Positions 9,348-20,187 of a stretch of 21,638 bases of DNA are shown piece by piece. This stretch comes from Dimorphilus gyrociliatus (lineage: Eukaryota; Annelida; Polychaeta; Dinophilidae): NCBI GenBank assembly GCA_904063045.1, contig CAJFCJ010000068.1, forward strand, positions 55,257 to 76,894, read 5' to 3'. The notes under the pieces were generated by a model that saw nothing but the letters and a program-made list of their open reading frames with translations, was not told the origin of the DNA and did not search any database. A program made the position numbers and the translations under genes. The first letter of the stretch is position 1; each line of letters begins with the position of its first letter.

Positions 9348-12300
9348 CTAAATGATAGAAATTTTCAACCCCCTATTCACCAGCATCTCAATCATCCTTT
9401 TATATTTAATGATTAAAGATGATATTGAAAATATAAATGGATTTAAAACACAATTAATTGGTATGAAGAATACAACAAGTATAATTTTCATATTATTATT
9501 AATCTTTAATTCAGTGATTGTTGATAGAATCACTGCAAAACAAATGATTTTTTTTAATATTGAAATTACCATATTCTAAATATATTCAAACCTAATATAG
9601 ACAGTGGAAACCAGCATATAACATTTGTGACTATTGTTACAATGAATGTTTTACTTATCTTTTTCTTATTTGAAGAATAATTCAATTTCAATGATTTTAA
9701 AATAATTCTCAATAAATCAATATTTAAAATCAGAATTATTAAGCTTGTTAAGAATGGAAAAACACCAAAACAAATCATTGAGAATAGCCATCCTTGAGTT
9801 TTTTTACCACCAATTTGAATGTTAAAACATATTGAGTATTGAGAAAAGAAATTCTAGAAAGAGGAGAATGTTTTTTTGAAAATAATCAACTTTTTGAATA
9901 GAAGACAAACTTTATGTAAATAGAGTGGTATTAAATTTAATAGAAAAGCTACTATTACAGTGAAACTGGAAATGAGATGAGAGAATTTTGATAAAAATGA
10001 TACTTTAAATGGATTTTTCATTGTTAAAATTCTTTCAAATGTCATAAAGAGTAGGCTAAAATTTGATATAAGTAATCCACTTGTCATAATACTTCCGCAA
10101 AATTTACATATAGGACTATTTTGCCAATAATTTCTATTTTCTAAATAATTATCATGATAATACGAGTCAACTATTGAGATTATTAGGAGAAATGCGGATG
10201 TTAGCAAATCTCCAATGGTTAGACTACATCTATAAAATTTTCCTTTCATCTCCGAAGAGAAGATAATGATTAAGGATGAAAAATTCGCAAAAATTCCAAT
10301 TATTCCGTATCCATAGAACAATACTTTTAGTAGAAGAGAACTCAATATATCTGAACAGGAATTGAACAGAGAACTTTCAGGTTGACATATAACATTTTTA
10401 CTGGCAAATTTCCAAATTAAACAACAGAAATGGAAATTTGATCATTCGAACAATGAAAACTATTCAAACATTGAAATTGCCGTACAGTAGGAGAATAGAA
10501 GACAGTTTGAGTTCTATTCAATTCTATTTAAAAGTAATAATTTCATAATTAATGATTTATTACAAAGTTAATAAGGAAATTTACTGAAAACTTGTTGACA
10601 AACAAAGAAATCTTTAAACTCGTTGTCGCAACAATGAGAATCAATCACTAAATGATTCTTTTGAATTGATAGGCTAAATGTTAATTCATTTGCCATAACG
10701 TTCTGCTCATCTTTAAGAATTTGAATTCCATGGCTTTGCTGTACTTTGGTTTCTCTACGAATTTTATTCAAAAATAGGTAAGAGAGTGGATAATTTCCGG
10801 CGGAAATGAACTGTTGAGTATGTTGTATTGTCTTCAGTTGTCCAGCTGAATTGTTATTAGAAAATTATTAATCGACATTATACACGGATGACTGACTGAC
10901 TGTTTTTCTATGGTCATTGAGCGAAAATAGGCATTAAATAGAGTAAATACTAATCACATTAAGGTTTAGTGCCAAAGGATAACAACAAATTAAGCCTACT
11001 TTCGAATAATGACAAGAAGTAACAGTATAAGTTAAGCCTATATATCTTTTCCAATTGAATCTGATATGGTTAAGTAGGATAATTAGAATTTTAGCAATTA
11101 TCTATATCAGCTGTTTTTTTTACAAGTTAAATTGTTTGTGTAACATTTCAACCAACTGTTCAAATTACTGTTGTTGTTCAATTCTTCACCATAGATTGGA
11201 ATAAATGAACAATTCGACATATTTTCATTCTGCAAACATAACAATCTAATGAAATTCTTTGAAATAACTCGAACACTTTTCGTATTTGTCATTGAAATCC
11301 CTTTATCAAATCTGAATTTTGAACATATTCCATTTGGTTTCGAGTATTCAACATCTACATTTAGCCATATTTTTTGTAGTAATATTTGAAAATTCCCTTC
11401 AAAACTTGGCATAAAATACACATCATTCAAGCTTATACTGTTCCTTGAATTGGCTATTCTAATTTCGAATTGTTGTTCTATAGAAAACAAAACATTCTAT
11501 TAATAGGTTAGTAGTGCTTGAAAGGGAGAAAATCCTCCATTTTGATAATATGTGTTTGGGATGGTAGATTGGGGATAGATAAAGACTTGAACAGGAAAAG
11601 AGGATTGGCAAAAAAAAAAGAAAAACCCCAAAAAATGGAGAATTTTCAATGATATATCCATAAACAAATTTACTCTTATAACAATCCACTTTTGGATAAA
11701 CCAAGTGTAATTTGTCCTCTTGAAACCTTGAAATATTTTGTGTATAGGCAATATAACAGTTGTTAATACCACCATTATCAATCCTCTCTTTGCCACAGCC
11801 ACTCAAAAAGTACAACTTTCTCTATTGGAATATTTGAATTGTTAATAATGGATCTAATTGAAATATTCTTACTCTAACCAATCCCAACAATTTAACATCT
11901 GCAATTTCAACTTTCTTCTTTAATGGAAAATATGGTCCAGATTTATTCAATAATTGAAAACATATGAAAACTGGTAGAGGAACAGAATGATTTTTTTAAA
12001 TTTCTACGAAAATTTACTCTAATAGTTTTGGTGTTATTTCTTAAATAAATTCCATATATTTCCAGATCAATTTGAGCTGCAAAAAAATCTGGAAAATATG
12101 AAAAAATTTTAATTTATTTCTTTCATAATTTTTGAATGACATACATATTTTGCTTTTGAGAAAGCAGATAAGATTAAATCCTCCTCTTATTCTATCAATT
12201 CTCTTCTCTCTGTGAAGTGTTTGTTTGTTTGTCACTTGTGTAAAATCTATATTTTATTAGTTAATTCTATATACAATTTAAATTCAAAATCATTCATTGT

Positions 12301-13735
12301 CATGACAACATAGGATTTAGTTTTAAATATATAAAATGACGGTGAACTAATTGAATGAAGATAGTCAAATCCAAATTGATTGCATAAAGAATTTTGAGAT
12401 TGGATTTCCAAAGGGTTGTATTCAATTTGTTCAATTGATTTCAAAGATGTTGAATAAGTGAATAAAAGACCTTCAATTCTATGTGTTTCTTTATGAATTG
12501 TTAAAAAAAACAATTGTAAATCGTTTCCATGTTGTTTCCCTAAACGAAAAGTTTAATTTTGTTTTTTTAAAAAGAAAAGTAATAATAAACAAAAACCTTC
12601 CCCCCTTCTGCAATCTAATTTCGGAGTAACAATTTGATTGTTTATCGACACACTTTTTCACTTTTACTTAGGAATATTTCAGTAAGTGAACAATTGAAAA
12701 ATTTTACAGCTTCTGCAGCATTCTTGCAATTTTTTAGAATATAAGCCTATATATATATATATGAATAGTTTATTTATAAACACTATTTAAATAGGCATAC
12801 GCTGTCAAACAATTCATATGTTTTGATATTTCCATCATATACCCGCTGTCTGTATACAACACTGTTCAATTGGCGATTTAATAGAGGACAAAATACTACA
12901 GATGGTGCAATGTATTCTAAATCATTGGTGTGATAAAATGGTGGAAGATAACCATAAGATTTTGAAAATAGATAATATTCAGGTACCACTTTGAAAAAAT
13001 GAAACACACTTGAGAGTAATTGAGTAGTTTCATTCAACGTTTCATGAACTGTTACATCTATAAATAGACTTTTTTAAATACCAGATTTTGAATTCTTAAC
13101 ATTTTTGTAGGTAATGTTAACCAAAAAACATGTGGATTATTACTGAATGTTGGTCATTTTACCTTGAAGTTGATTGAATTCGCACAGAGCATTTTTTTCG
13201 TTTGTGTCATCATTGTTATTTGAATATGGAATAAAATTGAAATCATTTAAATAGGTTACTAATATTTTTGGATTTGAAATTTCTATATGATAAGAAGAAA
13301 ACAGTAGAAATTCCGATTGACTGCAGAGTTTTTCTTTTAAATCAACATTAAAAATTAATCTATAATTAATCACTTTTTGCCTGAGTAGTAGCATAAATAA
13401 ATTCACTTTTACTTCTTTAGCAAATATATCTGTTTGTTTGTTTGTTTGTCACATTTAAAAAGATTATGGAAATTTTATTTATACATGTCTGTTTTCTAGG
13501 TCAATTTTTAAAAGCCAATTTTTGGTTGATACAAGAAATATTAACTTAATATATGCTTATCATATTGAATTTTCATATCTTTCATTATAGGCCTAAAATT
13601 CAGACAAAAAAAAAGAATGAAAAACTGATGCTCCAGACTGAATATTTTCATGAAAATTAATTTTCTGCAGCGAAAAATGTTCATCAACAAAATTAGTGAA
13701 ACAACCAAAACGTTGATTATCAGAACAATAGTCAT
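9348..13735 (-). CDS. Paralog C: SRCR-like ectodomain, GRL101/LGR-like 7TM receptor
   Basis: About 13 exons: 13735 to ~13632 (hydrophobic, signal-like start), 13414-13163, 13057-12801, 12746-12668, 12539-12275, 12209-12145, 12088-11873, 11821 to ~11627, 11496-11124, 10845-10585, ~10459-9911, 9853-9592 and 9532-9348. Introns are mostly 51-65 nt with matching phases. The ectodomain is a series of diverged SRCR-like modules (SKSYGYLPP, LCNQFGF, LYFLSGCGKE..C, LLCLQNENMSNC). A FCCLIWKF..C..P..S.FNSC hinge precedes the 7TM, as in GRL101 and relaxin-type LGRs. TM1-4 lie in 10360-9911, TM5-6 in 9853-9592, TM7 in the last exon (IPINCVLNPFIF). The DRY position reads ERI and NPxxY reads NPFIF; the extracellular-loop cysteines are present. 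The tail is only about 25 residues. Two one-base surpluses (T7 at 11991-11997; near 10430) break the frame. Confidence 0.75.
13433..13450. repeat. (TTTG)n microsatellite
   Basis: Four to five TTTG units lie inside the first intron of paralog C, a short distance before the acceptor at 13415. A shorter TTTG run is near 12219-12231 in another intron of the same gene. Confidence 0.75.
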
Positions 13736-13740
13736 TGTCT

Positions 13741-14177
13741 AAAGGAGTTCAAATGTCATTAAATATATTGCATACAATGCTGAATTAGGTCTGTTCAAGT
13801 CAGTTGACAAACAAAGCAGAGAGATAGGAAACTTGCTAAGAATTATAGGAATATCACTTTCATCATTCAAATGTAATAAGAATTATTAAAGAAATAGTGA
13901 ACTTTGGCCAACCCTTAACTTGGAGATTAAAGATGAACCTTCAGGATGACTAATGAAGATGCTTGGCCAAATGTGATTGTCTTTTTCTTGTGCAGGTTTT
14001 TAAGATGTACATTTATATGTTGAGTATAGTAATATAGTTAAGCATCAAATATAACTTTGCAATTCTTTAAAAAAAATGATTTTCATTGAAGTACACAATA
14101 ACTTCATGAGATTGACAGTTTTACAAGTCCAAATGTTCAACGGTCTAAGGATTAACCATCTTTAGGGGTCAACTGTC
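13741..14177. other. Stretch 5' of paralog C, no gene seen
   Basis: A TATATTT-like box on the minus strand near 13763-13771 precedes the putative start at 13735 by about 30 nt and may be its promoter. The rest (13790-14177) has no recognisable coding content in six frames. Confidence 0.4.
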
Positions 14178-14480
14178 CTTTACCCACTCTTCCAACAAAT
14201 GAATATAAGAGTCATTCATATGAATATGTTGAAGATTTTTTAAATTTTTAAATAATTCTTTTTCAATAAATATAATTGGACATTTTATCATTTTTAAAAT
14301 CATTCAAGTATATTTTATAGATTTTAGTATTGGAAAAATCAAGATATCTAACATTTGTACAATTCAAGTAAAGTGATAAAAAATTTAGTTAATTAGATTT
14401 AATGTCAGTACAAGTAGCACCTTTTATATATTTCTGAAGAAGAGAGTTCCCTATTGGAAATCTTCAACCTTTTTGTAGGT
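14178..14480 (-). pseudogene. Orphan receptor-type LRR fragment
   Basis: The minus strand reads LYLNCTNVRYLDFSNTKI followed by KIYLNDF. After a one-base shift near 14290 it reads ELFKNLKNLQHIHMNDS. This is the NL..LDLSNN.I..I....F..L spacing of LRRs in GRL101/LGR receptors. An in-frame TAA sits near 14390 and links back to a further open piece with a cysteine. The piece lies upstream of paralog C on the same strand, whereas LRRs in this receptor class normally sit directly before the 7TM. It is therefore more likely a leftover of another copy than part of gene C. Confidence 0.6.
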
Positions 14481-14714
14481 GTAGGTTAGAAGACCCTGAT
14501 GAGTCCTTCGTATTGATCATAGAGAGGAGGACGAAATTATAGTAGGTCAAGAAGGCAGGAAAAATTCAGAAAAAAACATTTTTTTAACATTTTTGGAAAA
14601 AATGTTTTTCTATTGGAAATTTCATTAAATGTTAATTTTGGTGTTTCTTTGACTGCTTCCCAAAATCAATTGGGACTCTTTTAATGTGAGAATTCTGTTG
14701 CTCTTTTTTGGCAA

Positions 14715-14905
14715 AGTCAAAAAAAAACCTTAACAAACCCTAACCTTAAGCTTCTGCAATTTAAGCATTGTCAGTCTATATTAGATTGGCAAACCCTAAC
14801 CCCAAGACCTAACCCAGCTCCCAAACCCACTTCCAAGTCAGAATATAAATTGTTTTGTGTGTGGCAAAGCCCTAACTCTAACCCAAATCCTAACCCTGAA
14901 AATTT
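14715..14905. repeat. Degenerate CCCTAA-like tracts
   Basis: Several scattered runs such as AAACCCTAACC, CCCTAACCCCAAGACCTAACCC, GCCCTAACTCTAACCC and AATCCTAACCC are mixed with unique sequence. They lie directly downstream (minus sense) of the phosphatase exon, so they may fill an intron of that gene. They are imperfect, unlike an active telomere. Confidence 0.7.
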
Positions 14906-14950
14906 TTGAAATGTAAACATAATTCCACACTGGGTTATCTACACACACCT

Positions 14951-15078
14951 CTCTCCAATTTGTATCATCTTGCCAATTGGTAACAGTTCCAACAGGATAA
15001 AAATTGTCTCCTAATGTTAGGATAAAATTCAATTTATTCTCATGATCTAGCCACGCTATCAGATTAAGAGACCTTCAT
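14951..15078 (-). pseudogene. Isolated purple acid phosphatase (TRAP-like) exon
   Basis: One minus-strand exon reads AWLDHENKLNFILTLGDNF and then YPVGTVTNWQDDTNW, the GDNFY metal-binding block of ACP5-type metallophosphoesterases, whose Asp and Asn bind the Fe/metal centre. A donor (GAG|GTGTGT) follows at 14950. The upstream blocks (GDWG) and downstream His blocks are not found in the window. A TGA lies just upstream in frame. This is one exon of a fragmentary copy, or of a gene whose other exons lie far away. Confidence 0.6.
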
Positions 15079-15109
15079 CCATCAGCAAAATCGATTGCTC
15101 TATCGAAAA

Positions 15110-15562
15110 TCAGAGAGAGTGAAAAATCTCCAATTAGATAAGCTGTTACAGATTTGTAATTAATTAAAAAATGTAGGCCTAAGAGTAAATCAAGTAATTA
15201 CATCAAAATAGAACTGATTGGATAATACAACAAAAGCCTAATGATTTTTTATTTAAAAAAGAAAAAAATATCAATTTTAAACTAATAGAGCAGAGGAGAA
15301 AGAGGATATTAAAGGATCTGGAAAGTGTCAAAGAATATAATATTGAAAAGATACAATTGATTAATATCATTGAAGAAAAAAGAAATAAAATGATAATATT
15401 TCAATTAATTCCGTTTTTAAAATATAATTAAGATTTTGAAGATTAAATCATGTCTTTATTTACTTTAATTTAAAAAAATCTAATCTTCTTTTCAAATTTC
15501 ATGATGAAGCATGGAATAATGTCTTCAAATGTATCCCTTAGTTATACATTTTCATACATCTA
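15110..15562. other. Intergenic region 5' of paralog D
   Basis: Very AT-rich, with several A-runs and no open frame of note. It must hold the promoter of paralog D, but no canonical TATAAA stands out at the right distance. Confidence 0.4.
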
Positions 15563-18500
15563 ATGATTATAAATCAGCAGAAATGGAAAATTTCTTCCCT
15601 ACTTATTTTCTTACATATCCCTCATCTAGCATCCACTGAAAACATTCACAGTGGTAAGTAAAGAAATCAACTACTGTGAAACTATTTAGATTTTTCATCT
15701 TTTTCTCAGACAATAAAAGAATAGAATTTCAATTGGAAAATCTCAGCCAAACTGAATCATTAGTTGAAGGAATTTTAAAATTTAAACAATCTGAAAGTGG
15801 CATAAACTTTTTTTTTGAGTATGAAGATAATATTGAAATTGACAAACTGAATTATATATGTAAATTGCTTGGTTACCAATCACTCCATTCAAAATCATAT
15901 CCATTCAAAATTACCAATAAAATGGTTTCTGTTGCTAAGCTAAAATATAAGGATTCCAGATTTTCTTGCTTGTAAATTAATTAGAAATTTTGCAGTATTA
16001 TGTCAATATTGTTCTAAAATTAAAAATCACCTTATTTTAAAGACAAATTTCTAATAAATCTAATGCAGATGCAATACATCTACAGTGCCATACAAATAGT
16101 TTGTTATCATTTTTTTATTTCAAATGTTTGACATGAATGTTTTGGAAAAATTCCAGAATTATTTAGTTGTCAAATAAATCAATCTACTTATCAATTAATC
16201 TTTTTTTCAAAATTCAACATACTTTACAGTGTTCTCCCATCAAAACAACAGAAAAGAATTTTGTAGGAAAAGTGGCTTTATTATTCAAACAACATTTACC
16301 TCTGATTTAATTTCAAATGATAAAAAAATATACTTAAATTTAAAAAATAATAATAATAATTCAATATATTTTGATAAAAATTCTACAGATTTTTACAGGG
16401 TTTACTGCTCATTAAAAGAACTTGATGGTTTTTTTTCATTTATTTATAAAATAGCTTCATTGTTAGTCATTCTAGTCATAAAATTTACAGATTTAAAAAT
16501 TGTGGAATAGAGTAAAGGAAGAGAGATAGAAAAACATAAATTATCATTTATACAAGGTGACATTCCCTATTATATAAGATCCAGAACTTTTGGACCAATA
16601 CCACCAATATTCTCCAACTCAAAAAGCATTTCACTGCTTCTATACTGTAAAGCAATTTGTGCTTCTGTGGCCATGCTTCTGAAAGATTCCAACTGTAATA
16701 TAAACAGTTTAATACCAAAGGTTAGTACAAAAGAAATCATACAAACCAAGTGTATGATAACAAATATGTATAATTGAAAAAGCAAAGGATCCCCCTGTTA
16801 CATGGTTGTGAATTGGATAGTAGGAATAGGCTTATTGCATGCAAAATACAATTTTCAAGTGGTATGAGCTTTTTTTCAATTTTGAAACCAGTTTGTGAAG
16901 AAACTAAAAAAGAGGCTTGTAAGTAAGAATATATTGTGAGAAACTGGTTAAAAATTACGAAAATAACAAGACATTAAAGCATTCAGACTATTTAATAGTC
17001 CAAATAGAATATTATATCTTGGCAGCAAACATACATATGCCAATTTTAAGGGAAGATTTCAAATTAAAATTTCTAATTGGGCAAATTTCCAATATTTCTT
17101 TTATTTTAAAACTCAATTTATTTGCCAATCCTTTGGTTTTAAATATGGAACAATTGTAAGAGGAAACAATGATTATTTTAATAGACTAAATGAAGCAGAG
17201 AAGTTGCAACATGAAGAGCCATTTTTCAAAACATTTCAATGTTTGAACAATGTAACTCAGCTTTCAAATTGTAAAATTAATAAACAGTGAATAGAAACCA
17301 TGGAGTGTTTAAAGCATAACACCAAAAAAAATCTTATATCTTTCAGAGGCAACTATAACCCTGGTCCTCTATCCAAGTTAAGGTTCTTATGTTTTATTGA
17401 ATGTTCAAACAAATCTGTTAAAAGTATGAAATATTAAAGAAAAAAAAACAATATATGAAAGAAATATTGCAATTTTTCAGAATGTTTTGGTGAAGAAGTT
17501 GTAATTATTTATGATATATGTTATTATCAATTTTCTAGAGAAATTTCTCTCAGCATATTTGAAAGAATGTTGCATTGTCAAAGAAAAAATTTAACTCTGT
17601 CAAATTTTGGAATGTTTCTTAAAAATTTCATTTTAGATGTGTTAGTCACTTTTCAACCACCAAAAAAATCATCAGATACTCTGTTTAATCTTGGTGATAA
17701 GGTCACCACTGTACTTGAAGATGTCTAATCCATTGGATATGGTAAAAATTATCTTTTAGAAAAGAAGGAAGGGCATAATTTATTGTATTGCTATCTTTTT
17801 AATTAGTGTACCTAGAGCCTGAATTCTCTAAAGAGAGGATAACATATAAAACAACTAGTGTAACAACCATGGATTTACCCTTTTTCTTACATTCATCTGT
17901 GAGAAACATCCTGCTGAATAAATATTTACATCATATTTTATCATTCAGCCTCATTATGTATTTGCAAATCAGATAAATCAATTCTTTAATCATGAATCTT
18001 TTGATGATGTTTTAGAACCACATTGCCTTTCATTAAATTATCCTGTAATGTCTCTGCTTTCTTTCTTTTTATATTATGAAAAATCTATTCATTATCTTCT
18101 GTAGAGTGCAGTAGAAATGGCAAGTTTTCATTTATCTCTTGAATCTTCAGATTTTTATCAAATCTCACAGTAAGTATTCTGATCTTTGTAACCATCCCAT
18201 TCTTTGAATTGTTCTAATAGCAACTAGGGCCATGATCTTCATGAATTATCAAACTTCAAAGAGAGCTTGCCCTAACTGTTATTAAAATTAAACAGTGGTA
18301 ACCTTTTAAATTCCGTCTGATTTGTAGATATGACTTTGTCAACAATTTAGTACCAAAGTGGTTGAGTTGTCATGTAACACCTAAGGCACCAATTTTCTGT
18401 CAAAAAATCCACTGTGAATATATAATTTCAGTATAATTCTATTTTATAATTATGAATTGTTCTATTAAAGCTTTTAACAGACCAGAAGATTTTGAGCTGA

Positions 18501-19491
18501 TTAACAAGGTGGAAAATGGCAAACCATGGAATATATTTTACTGTTATAATAGCAATATATATATAAATACAATATATGTCTGTGATGGACTTAATGACTG
18601 TTTTACCAACGAAGATGAAGAGTATTGTCAATCATTTCATAAGATATATTTTCATTGTTTGACAGTTAATGAAAAAGTAGTTTATTTAAAAGTTTGCAAT
18701 TTTGAGAAAGACTGTTTTGACGGATCTTATGAAAGTCTTTGTGGTTTGTTTTTAGAATAGAAAGATTGGGAGAAAAACATTAGATTTTCTAACTGTTTCT
18801 TTTTAAATTAAATGTTTTCTCCCAAACTAACCCTTGTTTTCATTTTAAATATTGCAAACAACATAGAAAGAGGAGAATGTTTTGGAGAATTCAAGTTAGT
18901 TTCTCCTTTGCCTGCTATAAACAAATCCAATTTAAAAAAAAAATAAACAGAAAATGCCTAAATGATCAGTGTATTCCAAAAAATCAAATATACAATAATG
19001 AAAAGAACTGTTTTGATGAATCTGATGAGATTTGTCTTAAAAATAATTCTCTATTGGAACAATATGAAACAGGTATGAAATAAAGCTATTGTTGCTGAAT
19101 TATAGTAAAGTACCAACTCTACTTTTACTTAGGTTGCAATCAAGATTTTCAAATGAATTGTGGAGAATATTGCATTCCATTGTCATGGGCTAATGATGGT
19201 AAAAGAGATTGTCAATTTGATGAAAAACAAACTCGAGATATATTTCAACCAGATAGACATTCATGCTATTTTTACAAAACTTCCTTAGGATTACCAATAA
19301 CTGACTTATATTTAATTAATACAACTTGTAAAAGAACTTCTCGCCCTTATGGACAATATCTCTGCTACACTTATAATTATTGTATTTCAATTCAACAAAT
19401 ATGTGATGGATCACGTGACTGCTATTATGGTGATGATGAAAATGATTGTGATAATTTCATACCAAAAGGATATTTCAAGTGTGGAAATTAG
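15563..19491 (+). CDS. Paralog D: secreted SRCR-like / LDLa multidomain protein
   Basis: The ATG at 15563 starts a signal peptide (core SSLLIFLHIPHLAST). Exons: 15563-15653, 15710 to ~15970, 16230-16461, 16999-17286, 17347-17423, 17481 to ~17700, 17949-18044, 18105-18169, 18328-18413, 18471-18743, 18867-18894, 18951-19072 and from 19133. Introns of 56, 60, 57, 60, 57, 56 and 60 nt keep phase; only the 15970-16230 junction is unresolved. The N-terminal two-thirds is SRCR-like (YICKLLGYQSL; FICQSFGFKYG..FQCLNNVTQLSNC). The exon from 17481 encodes a module of about 75 residues I do not recognise. Five LDLa repeats follow (VCDGLNDCFTNEDEEYC; ICDGSRDC..DDENDC). An in-frame TAG at 19489-19491 ends the frame inside a sixth LDLa. 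As it stands the product would be secreted, with no 7TM. Confidence 0.75.
16570..16692 (-). other. Possible antisense terminal exon inside a paralog D intron
   Basis: Within the 537-nt intron 16462-16998 of gene D, the minus strand has a good acceptor (TATATTACAG) and then 40 open codons (SMATEAQIALQYRSSEM; GGIGPKVLDLI) to a TAA. The composition looks protein-coding and unlike the SRCR modules. I do not recognise the protein and find no clear upstream exon. It could be a nested gene end, a gene fragment or chance. Confidence 0.35.
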
Positions 19492-19838
19492 AGATATTTC
19501 ATTATTCTTTCAAAAGTTTGTGATGGTATTGCAAATTGCTTGAATGGAAGTGATGAACTGCTTTGTTCAATAAAAAACTTTACTCACTTATCATCATCCT
19601 GTAAAGTTGTTTCAAAAGTTGAGATTTACTGTCAATTTGATAAAAATACCAAAGAGAAATCTATACTTACTAATTATGCAAAGGATTTGGAACAGTTTCA
19701 AAAAATCACAATTATTAACATGATGGAAAGCAATTTTGTAAATTCATTGATGATTCATTTGAAGTTTTTAACTGTTGAAAATAGTTTAAATATGAATTGA
19801 CTGCTGATTTATTTCCAAATTTAAGATATTTAAATCGG
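19492..19838 (+). pseudogene. Remnant of paralog D: sixth LDLa and first LRR
   Basis: Immediately after the TAG the same frame continues with VCDGIANCLNGSDELLC, completing the LDLa. A linker follows with two more cysteines (SSCKVV..EIYC). After a one-base shift near 19780 comes DLFPNLRYLN, a typical LRR start. LDLa then LRR is the order in GRL101-type receptors, so the ancestral gene probably went on to a 7TM. The coding similarity ends where the minisatellite begins. Confidence 0.6.
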
Positions 19839-19841
19839 GTC

Positions 19842-19995
19842 CAGGAGAAAACATCCACAAGAGAAAATGTCCACAGGAGAAAACGTCCACAACTGAGGAG
19901 AAAACGTCCACAAGAGAAAACATGCACAGGAGAAAACATCCACAAGAAAAAAATGTCCACAGGAGAAAACATCCACAACTGAGGAGAAAATGTCT
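19842..19995. repeat. GGAGAAAACGTCCACAA minisatellite
   Basis: About nine imperfect units of 16-18 bp, core GAGAAAACRTCCACA, carry a longer variant with CAACTGAGGAGAAAA that recurs twice. The array interrupts the LRR of the paralog D remnant. It makes open frames on both strands that are not genes. Confidence 0.85.
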
Positions 19996-20187
19996 ATAGT
20001 GAAAGAGAATTTTTCTTTTTAAAACCTTTGGAGATTAAGATGAAAAGAAAAATTGAGAGAATAAATATGTAATTTGTATTTATGATATTATGATATGTTG
20101 AAAACAAAAACTAAAAACTACAAAACAAACTGCAAAAAAATTATAAAAGACTAAGTTTATAACATGGTAACAAGCTAAATGAATGAG

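Noticed and set aside
9352-9579. Plus-strand open frame of 75 codons
   Set aside because: Antisense of TM7 of paralog C; hydrophobic only because of the AT-rich complement.
11500-11802. Second minus-strand frame overlapping the SRCR-like exon at 11821-11627
   Set aside because: The other frame has the SRCR-like cysteine pattern and in-phase splice sites; this one does not.
18414-18470. In-frame TAA between SRCR-like and LDLa parts of paralog D read as a lesion
   Set aside because: A 57-nt GT-AG intron with matching phases removes it.
18428-18631. Minus-strand open frame over the LDLa exon
   Set aside because: Shadow of the clear LDLa coding on the plus strand.
19715-19978. Long minus and plus open frames across the minisatellite
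   Set aside because: They arise from a short tandem unit whose length leaves frames open; no independent coding signal.
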